A DNA stretch of 16,789 nucleotides from an uncultured Collinsella sp. (GTDB lineage Bacteria > Actinomycetota > Coriobacteriia > Coriobacteriales > Coriobacteriaceae): positions 1-16,789 of the forward strand of contig CABUTH010000024.1 in assembly GCA_902494465.1 (NCBI GenBank), written 5' to 3'. This document shows positions 7,881 through 15,659 of this stretch, piece by piece. Made by a program: the position numbers and the translations under genes. The notes under the pieces were generated by a model, which was given only the letters and a program-made list of their open reading frames with translations, did not search any database and was not told the origin of the DNA. Each line of letters starts with the position of its first letter. Position 1 is the first letter of the stretch.

Positions 7881-7974
7881 TTGTCCAGGTGCCGCAGGTT
7901 GCCGCGAAAGAGGAGCGACGCGTACTTTGGTACGCGAGCGACGGTTTGAGCGGCAAGATGCGGTGCCTGGGCAA
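7881..7974 (+). repeat. Large cruciform-like structured element between hisF and hisI
   Basis: Arms 7881-7905 and 7950-7974 pair over 25 positions with only a 2-nt internal loop (7897-7898 against 7957-7958) and three G·T pairs (7884/7971, 7890/7965, 7891/7964). Inside is a perfect 7-bp hairpin CGCGTAC-TTTG-GTACGCG (7919-7936) and a direct repeat GAGCGACG (7913-7920 and 7936-7943). The three wobble pairs form only in plus-strand RNA, opposite to the his transcript; on the minus strand they become A·C mismatches. No T-run follows. It may be a dispersed repeat or an antisense structured RNA. Confidence 0.7.
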
Positions 7975-7983
7975 GCCGCAGCG

Positions 7984-8766
7984 CTAGAAGTCCAACCTGA
8001 CAGGGATGCCCTGCGAGGCCATATACTCCTTCACCTGGCGAATGCTGAAGGTTCCAAAGTGAAAGACGCTTGCTGCCAGCACGGCATCGGCTTCGCCCTC
8101 GATCACGCCCTCGGCGAAATGCTCGAGCGTGCCCACGCCGCCGCTCGCGATGACGGGGATTGGCACCGCGCGCGCCACGGCGCGGGTGAGCGCCAGGTCA
8201 AAGCCGGCCTTGGTGCCGTCGCGGTCCATGCTGGTCAGCAGAATCTCGCCGGCGCCGCGACGAGCCGCCTCCTCGGCCCACGCCACCGCGTCGATACCCG
8301 TAGCGTTGCGGCCGCCCGCCGTAAAGACCTCCCACTTATCGGCGCCCGGCTCCCCAGGCAGCCCCACGCGCTTGGCATCGATCGCCACGACCACGGCCTG
8401 GCTGCCAAACGCCGCGGCAGCCTGGCTAATCAGCGATGGGTCGCGCACGGCCGCCGAGTTGAGCGACACCTTGTCGGCACCGGCTGCAACCATGGTGCGC
8501 ATGCCCGCCAAGTCGCGGAAACCGCCGCCCACGGTATAGGGAATAGCGAGCTCTTCGGCCGCGTGCGCCGCCATCTCGATGGTCGTCGCGCGGTTGTCGC
8601 TCGTCGCGGTAATGTCCAAAAATACGACCTCGTCCGCACCCTCGCGGTCGTAGGCGCGGGCCAGCTCCACCGGGTCGCCCGCATCGCGCAGGCTCACAAA
8701 GTTGACGCCCTTGACCACGCGGCCGTCCTTAACGTCCAGGCAGGGAATGACGCGTTTGGTAAGCAT
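7984..8766 (-). CDS. hisF: Imidazole glycerol phosphate synthase, cyclase subunit HisF
   Basis: HisF is a (beta/alpha)8 barrel that uses ammonia from HisH to convert PRFAR to imidazole glycerol phosphate and AICAR. The 260-residue protein begins [15 protein letters not shown] with catalytic D11; the second catalytic Asp is D130 (VAIDAKR). The phosphate loops are SGGVG-like ([10 protein letters not shown]) and VGGGFRD (79-85). The ATG at 8766 follows GGAGGAG and lies 3 nt after the hisA stop codon. It ends 148 nt before hisI, with a large structured element in the gap. Confidence 0.97.
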   Translation of the reverse strand: MLTKRVIPCLDVKDGRVVKGVNFVSLRDAGDPVELARAYDREGADEVVFLDITATSDNRATTIEMAAHAAEELAIPYTVGGGFRDLAGMRTMVAAGADKVSLNSAAVRDPSLISQAAAAFGSQAVVVAIDAKRVGLPGEPGADKWEVFTAGGRNATGIDAVAWAEEAARRGAGEILLTSMDRDGTKAGFDLALTRAVARAVPIPVIASGGVGTLEHFAEGVIEGEADAVLAASVFHFGTFSIRQVKEYMASQGIPVRLDF

Positions 8767-8769
8767 GGG

Positions 8770-9513
8770 CTACTCCTCCCCTCGGGCGGCGGCCAACGCC
8801 TGTACCAGCGTAAAGTTGCCCTCGTAGAGCGCACGGCCGGTGATGGCACCTTCAATCGCGCCCTCGCCCACCGCGGCCAGCGCGCGGATGTCGTCGAGCG
8901 TCGATATACCGCCCGAAGCCACAACGGGAAAGCCCGCGACATCGGCCACATGGCGATACGCCGCCACATCGATGCCCGTCTGCATGCCATCGCGCGCGAT
9001 GTCGGTATACACCAGATGCTTAAAGCCCAGCTCGGAAAGCTGCGCCACGGCATCGTCGAGCGCCACGCCCGCGCCGTCGCGCCAGCCATTCACCTTAACC
9101 TGGCCGTCGCGCGCGGCAATATCGGCGACCAGCAGCTCGCCAAAACCTTGGGCCGCCACCTCGGCAAAACCCGGCTCGGTCACCAGCACGGTGCCCAGCG
9201 CAATACGGCGTGCGCCGTAGCCTGCCAGCTCGTCGATGCGCGCGAGCGAACGGACGCCGCCGCCCACGTCCACGGACAGACCGTCGACGCCGCAGATGGC
9301 CTTGATCGCCGCCGAGTTGGCAGCGCACGCGTCCTCGTCCTCGCCAAAGGCAGCGGACAGGTCGACGACGTGCACCCAGCTCGCGCCCTGCTCGGCAAAC
9401 GAGCGGGCGACGGCCATGGGGTCGTCGGAATATACCTTGCAGCGGCTGCGGTCGCCGCGCTCCAGGCGCACAACCTTGCCGCCGATCAGATCGATTGCGG
9501 GAAACAGGATCAT
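8770..9513 (-). CDS. hisA: ProFAR isomerase HisA
   Basis: HisA isomerises ProFAR to PRFAR, step 4. The 247-residue (beta/alpha)8 barrel has the general base D8 in PAIDLIGGKVVRL, the phosphate loop GGGVRS (84-89), LGTVLV (106-111), catalytic D171 in YTDIARDGMQTG and VVASGGIS near the C-terminus. The start ATG overlaps the hisH stop codon (ATGA) with GAGGAGG 8 nt upstream. Many Actinobacteria have the bifunctional HisA/TrpF enzyme PriA. The loop here (VNGWRDG, 141-147) does not let me decide whether TrpF activity is present. Confidence 0.96.
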   Translation of the reverse strand: MILFPAIDLIGGKVVRLERGDRSRCKVYSDDPMAVARSFAEQGASWVHVVDLSAAFGEDEDACAANSAAIKAICGVDGLSVDVGGGVRSLARIDELAGYGARRIALGTVLVTEPGFAEVAAQGFGELLVADIAARDGQVKVNGWRDGAGVALDDAVAQLSELGFKHLVYTDIARDGMQTGIDVAAYRHVADVAGFPVVASGGISTLDDIRALAAVGEGAIEGAITGRALYEGNFTLVQALAAARGEE

Positions 9514-10211
9514 CGGCCAACCTCCTCGACGATGTTGACGAAGTTCTTAAGAATGCGCTGTCCCAGGGCCGAGGATTTCTCGGGATGAAACTGGCAACCC
9601 CACACGTTGCCATGACGCGCGATGCACGGGAAGCTCCGCGTGTAGTGCGTGCGCGCCAAAACATCAGCGGCATCGGCGTCGTCGGCCACCGCGTAGCTGT
9701 GGGTGAAGTACATGTTGGCGCCCTCGGCAAAACCGGCGAGCAACGGATCGGCCGCGCCGTCGGGCGTCATGTGCACCTGGTCCCAGCCCACGTGCGGCAC
9801 CTTCAGGCGACTCGATTCCAAGCGCGTACACGAACCGCGCATGATGCCCAGGCCATCGACCCAGGGGCCGCCAGACTGCTCAGGGGTGCTGCCGTCTGCA
9901 GCCATGCCCTCGTCCGCAGGCACGCCCTCGTTGCCGCGCTCAAAAAAGAGCTGAAGACCCAGGCAGATGCCGAGCAGCGGAGTTCCGGCGGCAACGGCAT
10001 CGAGCACGGCGGCCTCCTCGCCGCTCTGGCGCATAAAGGCGATCGCGTCATAGAACGCGCCCACGCCCGGGATGACCAGGCCGTCGGCGTCGCGGATCTG
10101 CTCCGGATCATCCGACGTACAGGCGGCGGCACCGGCGCGCGCAAGCCCGCGCACGACGCTCGACAAGTTGCCCTTGTGGTAGTCGACCACCACGATCTTC
10201 GGTTCGCCCAC
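9510..10211 (-). CDS. hisH: Imidazole glycerol phosphate synthase, glutaminase subunit HisH
   Basis: HisH is the class I glutamine amidotransferase that feeds ammonia to HisF. With a GTG start at 10211 (GGAGGAGGGG about 5 nt upstream) it has 233 residues. The catalytic triad is visible: C83 in LGICLGLQLFF, H209 and E211 in CQFHPEKSS. The oxyanion strand PGVGAF (48-53) is present. HisH proteins are usually about 200 residues; an acidic insertion of roughly 20 residues lies at about 94-118, between FERG and the conserved GLGI. Upstream in-frame ATG codons fall inside the palindromic element and lack an RBS. Confidence 0.95.
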   Translation of the reverse strand: MGEPKIVVVDYHKGNLSSVVRGLARAGAAACTSDDPEQIRDADGLVIPGVGAFYDAIAFMRQSGEEAAVLDAVAAGTPLLGICLGLQLFFERGNEGVPADEGMAADGSTPEQSGGPWVDGLGIMRGSCTRLESSRLKVPHVGWDQVHMTPDGAADPLLAGFAEGANMYFTHSYAVADDADAADVLARTHYTRSFPCIARHGNVWGCQFHPEKSSALGQRILKNFVNIVEEVGR

Positions 10212-10237
10212 GCGACCCCTCCTCCTCGTCTTGTCCG

Positions 10238-10294
10238 AAAACCACCACAAAGGGGACAGGCACCTTCGTAGTGGTTTTACCTTTGTAGCGGTTA
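10238..10294 (-). repeat. REP-like element with two competing hairpins between hisB and hisH
   Basis: The left arm 10238-10253 can pair with 10263-10278 (14 of 16) around a short loop with GGGGACAGGCACC. A near copy of that right arm follows 17 nt later: CCTTCGTAGTGGTT at 10263-10276 and CCTTTGTAGCGGTT at 10280-10293, 12 of 14 identical. Each right arm pairs with the same left arm at 12 of 14 positions, so the two hairpins exclude each other. The mismatches of the first hairpin turn into G·U pairs on the minus strand, the strand of the his transcript. The second arm overlaps the hisB stop codon. Confidence 0.6.
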
Positions 10295-10879
10295 CAGCGA
10301 ACCCTTGGTGCTGGGGATGCCCTGCACGCGGGGATCGAGCTCGCAGGCGTGGCGCATCGTGCGGCCCACGGCCTTAAAGGCGGCTTCGATAATGTGATGC
10401 GAGTTGCCGCCCGCCAGCTCGCGCACATGCAGCGTGAGCTTGGCGTCGCGCGCAAAGGCGTAGAAGAACTCGACGGCCAGCTCGGTATCAAAGCTGCCCA
10501 CGCGCTCGGTGGGCACGGGCAGCTCGCAGTAGGCCTGCCCGCGGCCCGAAATATCAACAGCAGCCATCACAAGCGTCTCGTCCATGGCGATCGCCGCGTC
10601 GGCAAAGCGCGTAATGCCCGCCTTGTCGCCCAGCGCCTGACAAAACGCCTCGCCCAGCACAATACCCGTGTCCTCGACGGTGTGGTGCGCATCGACCTCC
10701 ACGTCGCCCACCGCGTGCACCGTCAGATCGAACAGACCATGGCGGCCAAAAGCATTGAGCATGTGGTCGAAAAACGGCACGCCGGTCGAGATATCGCACA
10801 CGCCAGATCCGTCCAGGTCGAGCTTTACGACAATGTCGGTCTCGCCCGTCTTGCGGGTTACCTCGGCATAGCGATCCAT
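10292..10879 (-). CDS. hisB: Imidazoleglycerol-phosphate dehydratase HisB
   Basis: HisB dehydrates imidazole glycerol phosphate to imidazole acetol phosphate, step 6. The 195-residue single-domain form lacks the N-terminal HAD phosphatase domain found in enterobacterial HisB. The histidine-rich metal-binding motifs are present: PFFDHML (35-41), DAHHTVED (63-70) and GNSHHIIEA (158-166). Its ATG follows the hisC TAG with no gap, with GGAGGAG inside the hisC end, so translation is coupled. Its downstream gap to hisH is 80 nt and holds a REP-like element. Confidence 0.97.
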   Translation of the reverse strand: MDRYAEVTRKTGETDIVVKLDLDGSGVCDISTGVPFFDHMLNAFGRHGLFDLTVHAVGDVEVDAHHTVEDTGIVLGEAFCQALGDKAGITRFADAAIAMDETLVMAAVDISGRGQAYCELPVPTERVGSFDTELAVEFFYAFARDAKLTLHVRELAGGNSHHIIEAAFKAVGRTMRHACELDPRVQGIPSTKGSL

Positions 10880-11995
10880 CTACATCTCCTCCTTCACCAG
10901 CGCGGCAAACGCGGTCAGCACCTCATCGTTTTCCTGCGGGGTGCCCACGGTAATGCGCAGACAATCCGCGAGCCCCGGCGCGTAGCTAAAGTCGCGCACC
11001 AGAATCGAATACTCGTCGCGCAGACGCTCGCGCACGCGCGTGGCATGCGGCGTGCGCGCGAGCACAAAATTCGCCGCGCTCGGCCATACCTCCACGGGCA
11101 GGCCCTCGGCAGCCATTGCGCGTAGGGCGCACAGCTCGCGCTCGCGCTCGGATGCAACCTGCGCCACCACGGGCGCGTACGCATCGCGGGCACGCACGCA
11201 GGCACGCGCCGCCGCCTGGCTCAGCACGTTGACCGAATAGATCTGGCGAATCGCCGCGAACACGTCGATGACCTCGGGCGCCGCGATCACGTAACCCAGA
11301 CGCGTACCGGCAGCGCCAAACGCCTTGGACAACGTATGCAGAATCACCAGGTTGGGATGCTCGGCGATAAGGCCTTGCGCCGTGGTTGCCGTGCCAAACG
11401 AATCGTCGGCAAACTCAACGTAGGCCTCGTCGACCATCACCATGCCGGGACACACATCGCACAGGGCCGCGACAAAGTCGAGCGGCGCCACATCGCCCGT
11501 GGGATTGTTGGGCGAGGTCACGATCGCCAGGTTGCACTCGGGTGCGGCCGCGAGCACAGCTGCCTGGTCGAGCTCAAAGGTCGCGGGGTCGCGCCACACG
11601 TCGCGCACCTCGGTCTGACAGAGCGATGCAAAGAACGCATACTCGCTAAAGCACGGCGGACAGTTGAGCAGGGTCCGCCCCGTGCCGCCAAACGCCAGCA
11701 GGTAGTTATAGAGCAGCTCGTCGCCGCCGTTGCCCACGCAGATATTCTCGCGCGTCACGCCATGCCAGGCGGCCAGCTCGTCGCGCAGGTCGTTGGACAT
11801 GGGATCGGGATAGCGGTTGAGCGGTGTGGCGGCAAGCGCCGCATCAACCGCCTCGCGCACGCCGACCGGCACGGGATAGGTGTTCTCGTTTGCCGAAAGG
11901 TTGATGCGCGTGGGCGTAAAGTTGGGATCATAGGGCTCGATGCCAGACAGGTAGGGCTGGACGAGCTCCTTCATGCGCGGCGTCAGCTCGGCCAT
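10880..11995 (-). CDS. hisC: Histidinol-phosphate aminotransferase HisC
   Basis: HisC transfers an amino group from glutamate to imidazole acetol phosphate, giving histidinol phosphate (step 7). The 371-residue PLP fold-type I aminotransferase shows LSANENTYPVP (33-43), TSPNNPTGD (160-168), VDEAYVEF (188-195), the Schiff-base Lys K224 in HTLSKAFGAAGTRLGY, and RITVGTPQEN near the C-terminus. The ATG at 11995 is 1 nt after the hisD stop codon. Length is normal for the family. Confidence 0.97.
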   Translation of the reverse strand: MAELTPRMKELVQPYLSGIEPYDPNFTPTRINLSANENTYPVPVGVREAVDAALAATPLNRYPDPMSNDLRDELAAWHGVTRENICVGNGGDELLYNYLLAFGGTGRTLLNCPPCFSEYAFFASLCQTEVRDVWRDPATFELDQAAVLAAAPECNLAIVTSPNNPTGDVAPLDFVAALCDVCPGMVMVDEAYVEFADDSFGTATTAQGLIAEHPNLVILHTLSKAFGAAGTRLGYVIAAPEVIDVFAAIRQIYSVNVLSQAAARACVRARDAYAPVVAQVASERERELCALRAMAAEGLPVEVWPSAANFVLARTPHATRVRERLRDEYSILVRDFSYAPGLADCLRITVGTPQENDEVLTAFAALVKEEM

Positions 11996-11996
11996 G

Positions 11997-13418
11997 TTAG
12001 GCCTCCTCGCCGGTCGCGCTAGCGGAAGCCAGGTCCACGCCCTCGGCGACCGTCGCGGTCGTATCGCCCGGCCAGGCGACCTTGGTCAGGTCGGCCGCGG
12101 CCAGCGACTCGGCACTCACGGCATCCTCGCCCTGTTCCAGCACACGGCGACGAAGAGCGGCGGAAAGTGCGTGCGCCCATAGACCCTCGGCCTCGGCCAG
12201 ACGCTGCGTAGCAGGAGCGTCGGAAAGCAGGCCTTCGGGCGTATAGCAAATGACGCTCGAGCGCTTAACGAACTCTTCCACCGAAAGCGGGTTGGAGAAC
12301 AGGGCCGTGCCGCCGGTCGGCAGCGTGTGATTGGGGCCAGCGACGTAATCGCCGAGCGGCTCGGAGCTCCAAGCGCCCACAAAGATGGCGCCGGCGTTGC
12401 GAATACCGCCGAGCAGGCCCATCGCGTCCTTGCAGTGCAGCTCAAGGTGCTCGGGCGCCACGGTGTTCACGGCCTCGACGGCGGCAGCCATGTCGGCGGC
12501 AACCACGATGGTGCCCTCGTTATCGAGCGAGGCGCGCGTGATCTCGGCGCGCGGGGACTGCGCCACCAGGATGTCGATGCCGGCCTCGACCTCGCGCGCA
12601 AACTGCTCGTCGCAGGTCACCAGATAGCAGGCTGCCAGCGGATCGTGCTCGGCCTGGGCCATCAGGTCTGCCGCGACCACCATGGGCTTGGCCGTGGCAT
12701 CGGCCAGCACGCAGACCTCGGACGGGCCGGCGACCATGTCGATGCCCACATCGCCCGAAACAATCTGCTTGGCCGCAGCGACAAAGGCGTTGCCCGGGCC
12801 GGTAATCTTGTCGACACGCGGAATGGTCTCGGTGCCGTACGCCAGCGCGGCCACGGCCTGGGCGCCGCCCACCATATAGATCTCGTCCACGCCGCCGAGC
12901 TTGGCCGCGGCAAGCGTGTAGGGGCTGATCAGGCCGTCCTTTTGCGGCGGGGTCACCATGACCACGCGCCTGACGCCGGCGACCTTGGCGGGAATGGCGT
13001 TCATGAGCACGGTGGAGGGATACTGCGCGCGACCGCCCGGCACGTAGATGCCGGCAGCCGCGAGCGGGGTCACCTTAACGCCGAGCATCGTGCCATCCGG
13101 GCGCGTGGTAAACCAGCTCTGCTCGACCTCGCGCTGGTGGAACTCGCGAATCTGACGCGCGGCCTTCTCGAGCGCGGCGACAAAGGCCGGGTCGAGGCCC
13201 TCGAGCGCGGCATCGATCTGCTCTTGCGGCAGACGGAAGCTCTGCAGCTCAACACCGTCAAAACGCTGACAGTAATCGCGCACCGCGGCATCGCCGTTGG
13301 CACGCACGTTGGCCACGATATCGCGAGCGGCGTCGACGATGTTTTGCGGCAGCACGCCCTTGCGGTTGAGTTGGTTGGTAACGAGGCGCTCACCGGGAGC
13401 AAGCTTGATGGTCTTCAT
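11997..13418 (-). CDS. hisD: Histidinol dehydrogenase HisD
   Basis: HisD is the zinc- and NAD-dependent enzyme that oxidises histidinol to histidine in two steps. The 473-residue protein has [19 protein letters not shown] (126-144), [11 protein letters not shown] (207-217), zinc-site residues Q255 and H258 (MAQAEHDP), catalytic E323 and H324 (APEHLELHC), D357 in [14 protein letters not shown], and H416. It is about 40 residues longer than E. coli HisD; the extra is an Ala/Glu-rich C-terminal tail after residue about 430. The ATG at 13418 has AGGGG upstream. It lies 105 nt after hisZG, in a gap with only weak GC-rich inverted repeats. Confidence 0.97.
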   Translation of the reverse strand: MKTIKLAPGERLVTNQLNRKGVLPQNIVDAARDIVANVRANGDAAVRDYCQRFDGVELQSFRLPQEQIDAALEGLDPAFVAALEKAARQIREFHQREVEQSWFTTRPDGTMLGVKVTPLAAAGIYVPGGRAQYPSTVLMNAIPAKVAGVRRVVMVTPPQKDGLISPYTLAAAKLGGVDEIYMVGGAQAVAALAYGTETIPRVDKITGPGNAFVAAAKQIVSGDVGIDMVAGPSEVCVLADATAKPMVVAADLMAQAEHDPLAACYLVTCDEQFAREVEAGIDILVAQSPRAEITRASLDNEGTIVVAADMAAAVEAVNTVAPEHLELHCKDAMGLLGGIRNAGAIFVGAWSSEPLGDYVAGPNHTLPTGGTALFSNPLSVEEFVKRSSVICYTPEGLLSDAPATQRLAEAEGLWAHALSAALRRRVLEQGEDAVSAESLAAADLTKVAWPGDTTATVAEGVDLASASATGEEA

Positions 13419-13523
13419 ATCGGTATCCCCTATCGGTCGAGGTTGTGTTCGAAAAACGAGAGACCGGGCGGCGGCGCCAATCGGCCCGCAGCCCGGACGT
13501 TGGGGCGCCCGTGCGCGCTCGCG

Positions 13524-15239
13524 CTATTGTGCCGAGCCCGCGACGGGCTCAAAATGCTTGTCCTTCACGGCCGCGGCCAGGCGATCTGCCAGGTTGCGCA
13601 CGCGCGGATCCAGGCGTGCGGCGCCCGGATTGACAAAGAAGCGGGCCGTGCAGTCCATAATGCGGCCGGTGATGACCAAGTCGTTGTCGCGCAGGGTGGC
13701 ACCCGTGGCGGTAATGTCCACGATGCGATCGGTCATGCCGACGATGGGCCCCAGCTCGATATTGCCGTGCAGCGAAACGATGTCGGCGTTCACGCCGCGC
13801 TCGGCATACCAGGCACTCGCGATACGCGGGTACTTGGTTGCCACGCGAAGCGACCCGCGGCGGGCATAGTTGCGCTCGGCCTGACCGGCGCGCCATGCGG
13901 GCTCCGCCTCAATAAAGGTGCACAGGCCGTAGCCCAAATCGACCAGCTGCAGCAGGTTGAGGTCGGCCTCGATGAGCGAGTCCCAGCCGCAGATGCCGCA
14001 GTCGGCACCACCGCAACCCACAAAGGCGGGTGCATCGCTGGGTCGCACGATGACAAACTCGATATCGCCGACCGCGCCCTCGCCGGCACGCGTGTCGCGA
14101 CCGCGCACGATCAGGTGACGGCCGGGGTCGCGCAGCTCAGAGACGTCCAGACCCGCGGCCTCGAGCACGTCGAGCGTGTCGGCCTTAAGCGAGCCCTTGG
14201 GCACGGCGATGTGCAGCGGACCTTCGGCCCCACGACCCACGGCGTGGTCACCATCGGGGGCAGCGTCCTCGGCCGAAGTACGCGCGGCCTCCAGGCGCTC
14301 GAGCGAAAAGGCAAAGCCCGCCGCCGGTACCTCGATGCCGTCGCCAAATGCGCCGGTAAAGATGGAGTCGTAGCGTCCTCCCGAACCGACCGGATCGGGC
14401 AGGCCGCCGGCATAGGCCTTAAAGACCAGGCCCGTGTAGTAATCGAACGAGTTCATGATGGAGAAGTCGAACGACAGCACCTGGGCATCCTCGGGGGCCA
14501 GGCCCTCGACCAGGGCGCGCAGCTCGCGCGTCAGCGGCGCGACGATACCGGCGGCCTCCAGCAGCGCGTCCACACGGTCGAGCACCTCGGCACCACCGTG
14601 CAGGCGTGGCAGCTCGCTAATGGCGGCCTTGACGGTATCGGACTCGGCGCTTGCCGCCACGCGGGCATCGAGGCCCACAAAGTCGTTGGCGTGCACGCAG
14701 CGCAGGGCCTCGGCAGCCAGCTCACGATCCTCGCATACCGCGAGCAATTCCTTAAAAGGACGCACGCTGCCTGCGATGATGCGCGCATCGGGAAGTGCCA
14801 GCTCACGCACGGCCTCCGCCACCAGCGAAACAATCTCGACATCGCCCGCGGTATCGCCCGCGCCGATAAGCTCAAAGCCCAGCTGCGTAAACTGACGCGA
14901 GCCGCCGGCATTGCGCTGACACTCGCGAACCACCGGCGCCTCGTAGCGCAGGCGCAAGGGCAGGTCAGCCGCGCGCATGCGGGTCGAAACCAGACGCACG
15001 ATCGGCAGTGTGTTGTCGGGGCGGACCACCAACAGACGCCCGTCGTCGTCAAAGAGCTTAAACGGCGTGTCCGCGATGCGGCCGCCTTCCTCAAGCGAAC
15101 CCTTGTCCTCGAGCAGCGGCGTCTCGACCGGAAGGTAATGATGCTCCCTGAAGCAGCCCTTCACCGTCAGCGCAATCTCCTCGCGCGCCTGAGCCTCCTC
15201 GGGCAATATGTCCCGGAATCCCCACGGTGTGGCCGTCAT
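13524..15239 (-). CDS. hisG: Fused HisZ–HisG: ATP phosphoribosyltransferase regulatory and catalytic subunits
   Basis: This one 571-residue chain joins two proteins that are usually separate. Residues 1 to about 318 are HisZ-like (a class II HisRS paralogue without the anticodon domain): WGFRDILPEEA (6-16), VVRPDNTLPI (71-80), RYEAPVVRE (98-106), GFELIGAG (121-128) and GSGGRYDSIF (285-294). A polar linker spans about 319-340. Residues 341-560 are short-form HisG: LHIAVPKGSL (342-351), GWDSL (418-422), RVATKYP (465-471), LHGNIELGPIVGMTDRIVD (490-508) and the PRPP loop DITATGATL (508-516). HisG condenses PRPP with ATP, the committed and feedback-controlled step. No stop or frameshift lies between the halves. 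The HisG half has a Cys cluster (C409, C414, C417). The ATG at 15239 has GAGGAGG 8 nt upstream. It is the first gene of the operon. Confidence 0.93.
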   Translation of the reverse strand: MTATPWGFRDILPEEAQAREEIALTVKGCFREHHYLPVETPLLEDKGSLEEGGRIADTPFKLFDDDGRLLVVRPDNTLPIVRLVSTRMRAADLPLRLRYEAPVVRECQRNAGGSRQFTQLGFELIGAGDTAGDVEIVSLVAEAVRELALPDARIIAGSVRPFKELLAVCEDRELAAEALRCVHANDFVGLDARVAASAESDTVKAAISELPRLHGGAEVLDRVDALLEAAGIVAPLTRELRALVEGLAPEDAQVLSFDFSIMNSFDYYTGLVFKAYAGGLPDPVGSGGRYDSIFTGAFGDGIEVPAAGFAFSLERLEAARTSAEDAAPDGDHAVGRGAEGPLHIAVPKGSLKADTLDVLEAAGLDVSELRDPGRHLIVRGRDTRAGEGAVGDIEFVIVRPSDAPAFVGCGGADCGICGWDSLIEADLNLLQLVDLGYGLCTFIEAEPAWRAGQAERNYARRGSLRVATKYPRIASAWYAERGVNADIVSLHGNIELGPIVGMTDRIVDITATGATLRDNDLVITGRIMDCTARFFVNPGAARLDPRVRNLADRLAAAVKDKHFEPVAGSAQ

Positions 15240-15274
15240 CTGGTGAGCCTCCTCATGCTGTGTTTCATATAGAA

Positions 15275-15306
15275 CAGAAGACCGGCATAGCTCCGCCGGT
15301 CTTCTG
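15275..15306 (-). promoter_or_regulatory. Perfect 12-bp leader hairpin upstream of hisZG
   Basis: CAGAAGACCGGC (15275-15286) and its exact complement (15295-15306) enclose an 8-nt loop. In the his leader the hairpin is followed by TTCTATATG, a poor U-tract, so it could be a weak terminator or attenuator or an mRNA 5' stabiliser. It lies between the operator-like dyad and the hisZG RBS. No T-box sequence and no His-rich leader peptide are visible. Confidence 0.55.
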
Positions 15307-15307
15307 G

Positions 15308-15329
15308 ATACTTTAGCATACTAGAGTAT
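15308..15329 (-). promoter_or_regulatory. Operator-like dyad in the his operon control region
   Basis: ATACTTTAG (15308-15316) and CTAGAGTAT (15321-15329) form a dyad around a 4-bp centre, with one non-complementary position. The ACT(n)TAG/CTA(n)AGT half-sites recall the TrpR operator consensus built on ACTAGT half-sites. A TrpR-family histidine regulator (HisR/YerC) is known in Firmicutes, so a related repressor is plausible. A -10-like TATGCT lies within the dyad on the minus strand. The factor is not in this window. Confidence 0.45.
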
Positions 15330-15480
15330 TTGCGGGGAGAATCATGCCCCTCGGCTCACAGCGTATTCATTTGGAAACATTGGAGCGGATTGCCCGCGGC
15401 TCACCTCCACGGCGAAGGGCACCGGCAGCCCATCCGGAAAAACGTCCGAGGTCCCGCTCGCTCAGCGGAAGAACATACGG

Positions 15481-15558
15481 ACGAGGGCCGGGGAGCCTGT
15501 CTTGTTTTGAGAAGTGGGCTCCGCGAACTTCTCAAAACAGAGCATGCCTCCCCGGCCC
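15481..15558 (+). repeat. Hairpin repeat, copy A
   Basis: An inner 13-bp stem (15503-15515 with 15527-15539) has the 11-nt loop GGGCTCCGCGA. An outer GC-rich stem (GGCCGGGGAG at 15486-15495 with 15548-15557) is separated from it by an internal loop. Bases 15481-15533 are 51 of 53 identical to 16737-16789 in the same orientation. The tip AAGTGGGCTCCGCGAACTT is shared with the element at 15671-15753, which is inverted. Confidence 0.85.
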
Positions 15559-15659
15559 CGGCAATGTAATTTTGGCTGACCAAAGGAAGATGCGCAGCCC
15601 CAAGGCCGCAACAGCAAAGTCCCCATTACATTAAAAAATATCAGCCCCCGCATATCGAA

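Noticed and set aside
8770..9513. HisA as bifunctional PriA (HisA plus TrpF)
   Set aside because: Residues that separate PriA from HisA cannot be judged safely by eye; it would need an alignment and knowledge of whether trpF exists elsewhere in the genome.
7927..9588. Long plus-strand open frame opposite hisF and hisA
   Set aside because: It is an antisense shadow of hisF and hisA with no RBS and no recognisable domain.
13419..13523. GC-rich inverted repeats in the hisZG–hisD gap
   Set aside because: The CCGGGC/GCCCGG and GGCGCC pairings are short and expected in sequence of this GC content.
15236..15268. Ten-codon leader reading frame (MKHSMRRLTR) overlapping the hisZG start by ATGA
   Set aside because: It has a single His codon and no RBS, so a classical His attenuator peptide is not supported.
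12327..15272. Very long plus-strand open frame (981 residues) opposite hisD and hisZG
   Set aside because: It lies antisense to two well-recognised genes and its product is rich in His, Arg, Gly and Ala, as expected when GC-rich codons are read on the opposite strand.
15240..15330. T-box riboswitch upstream of hisZG
   Set aside because: The leader is under 100 nt and has no T-box consensus or stem I features.
15344..15634. Plus-strand frame with a GGGGAG before the ATG, divergent from the his operon
   Set aside because: The product is low-complexity Arg/Pro/Ser and the frame runs through hairpin copy A, so it is not supported as a gene.
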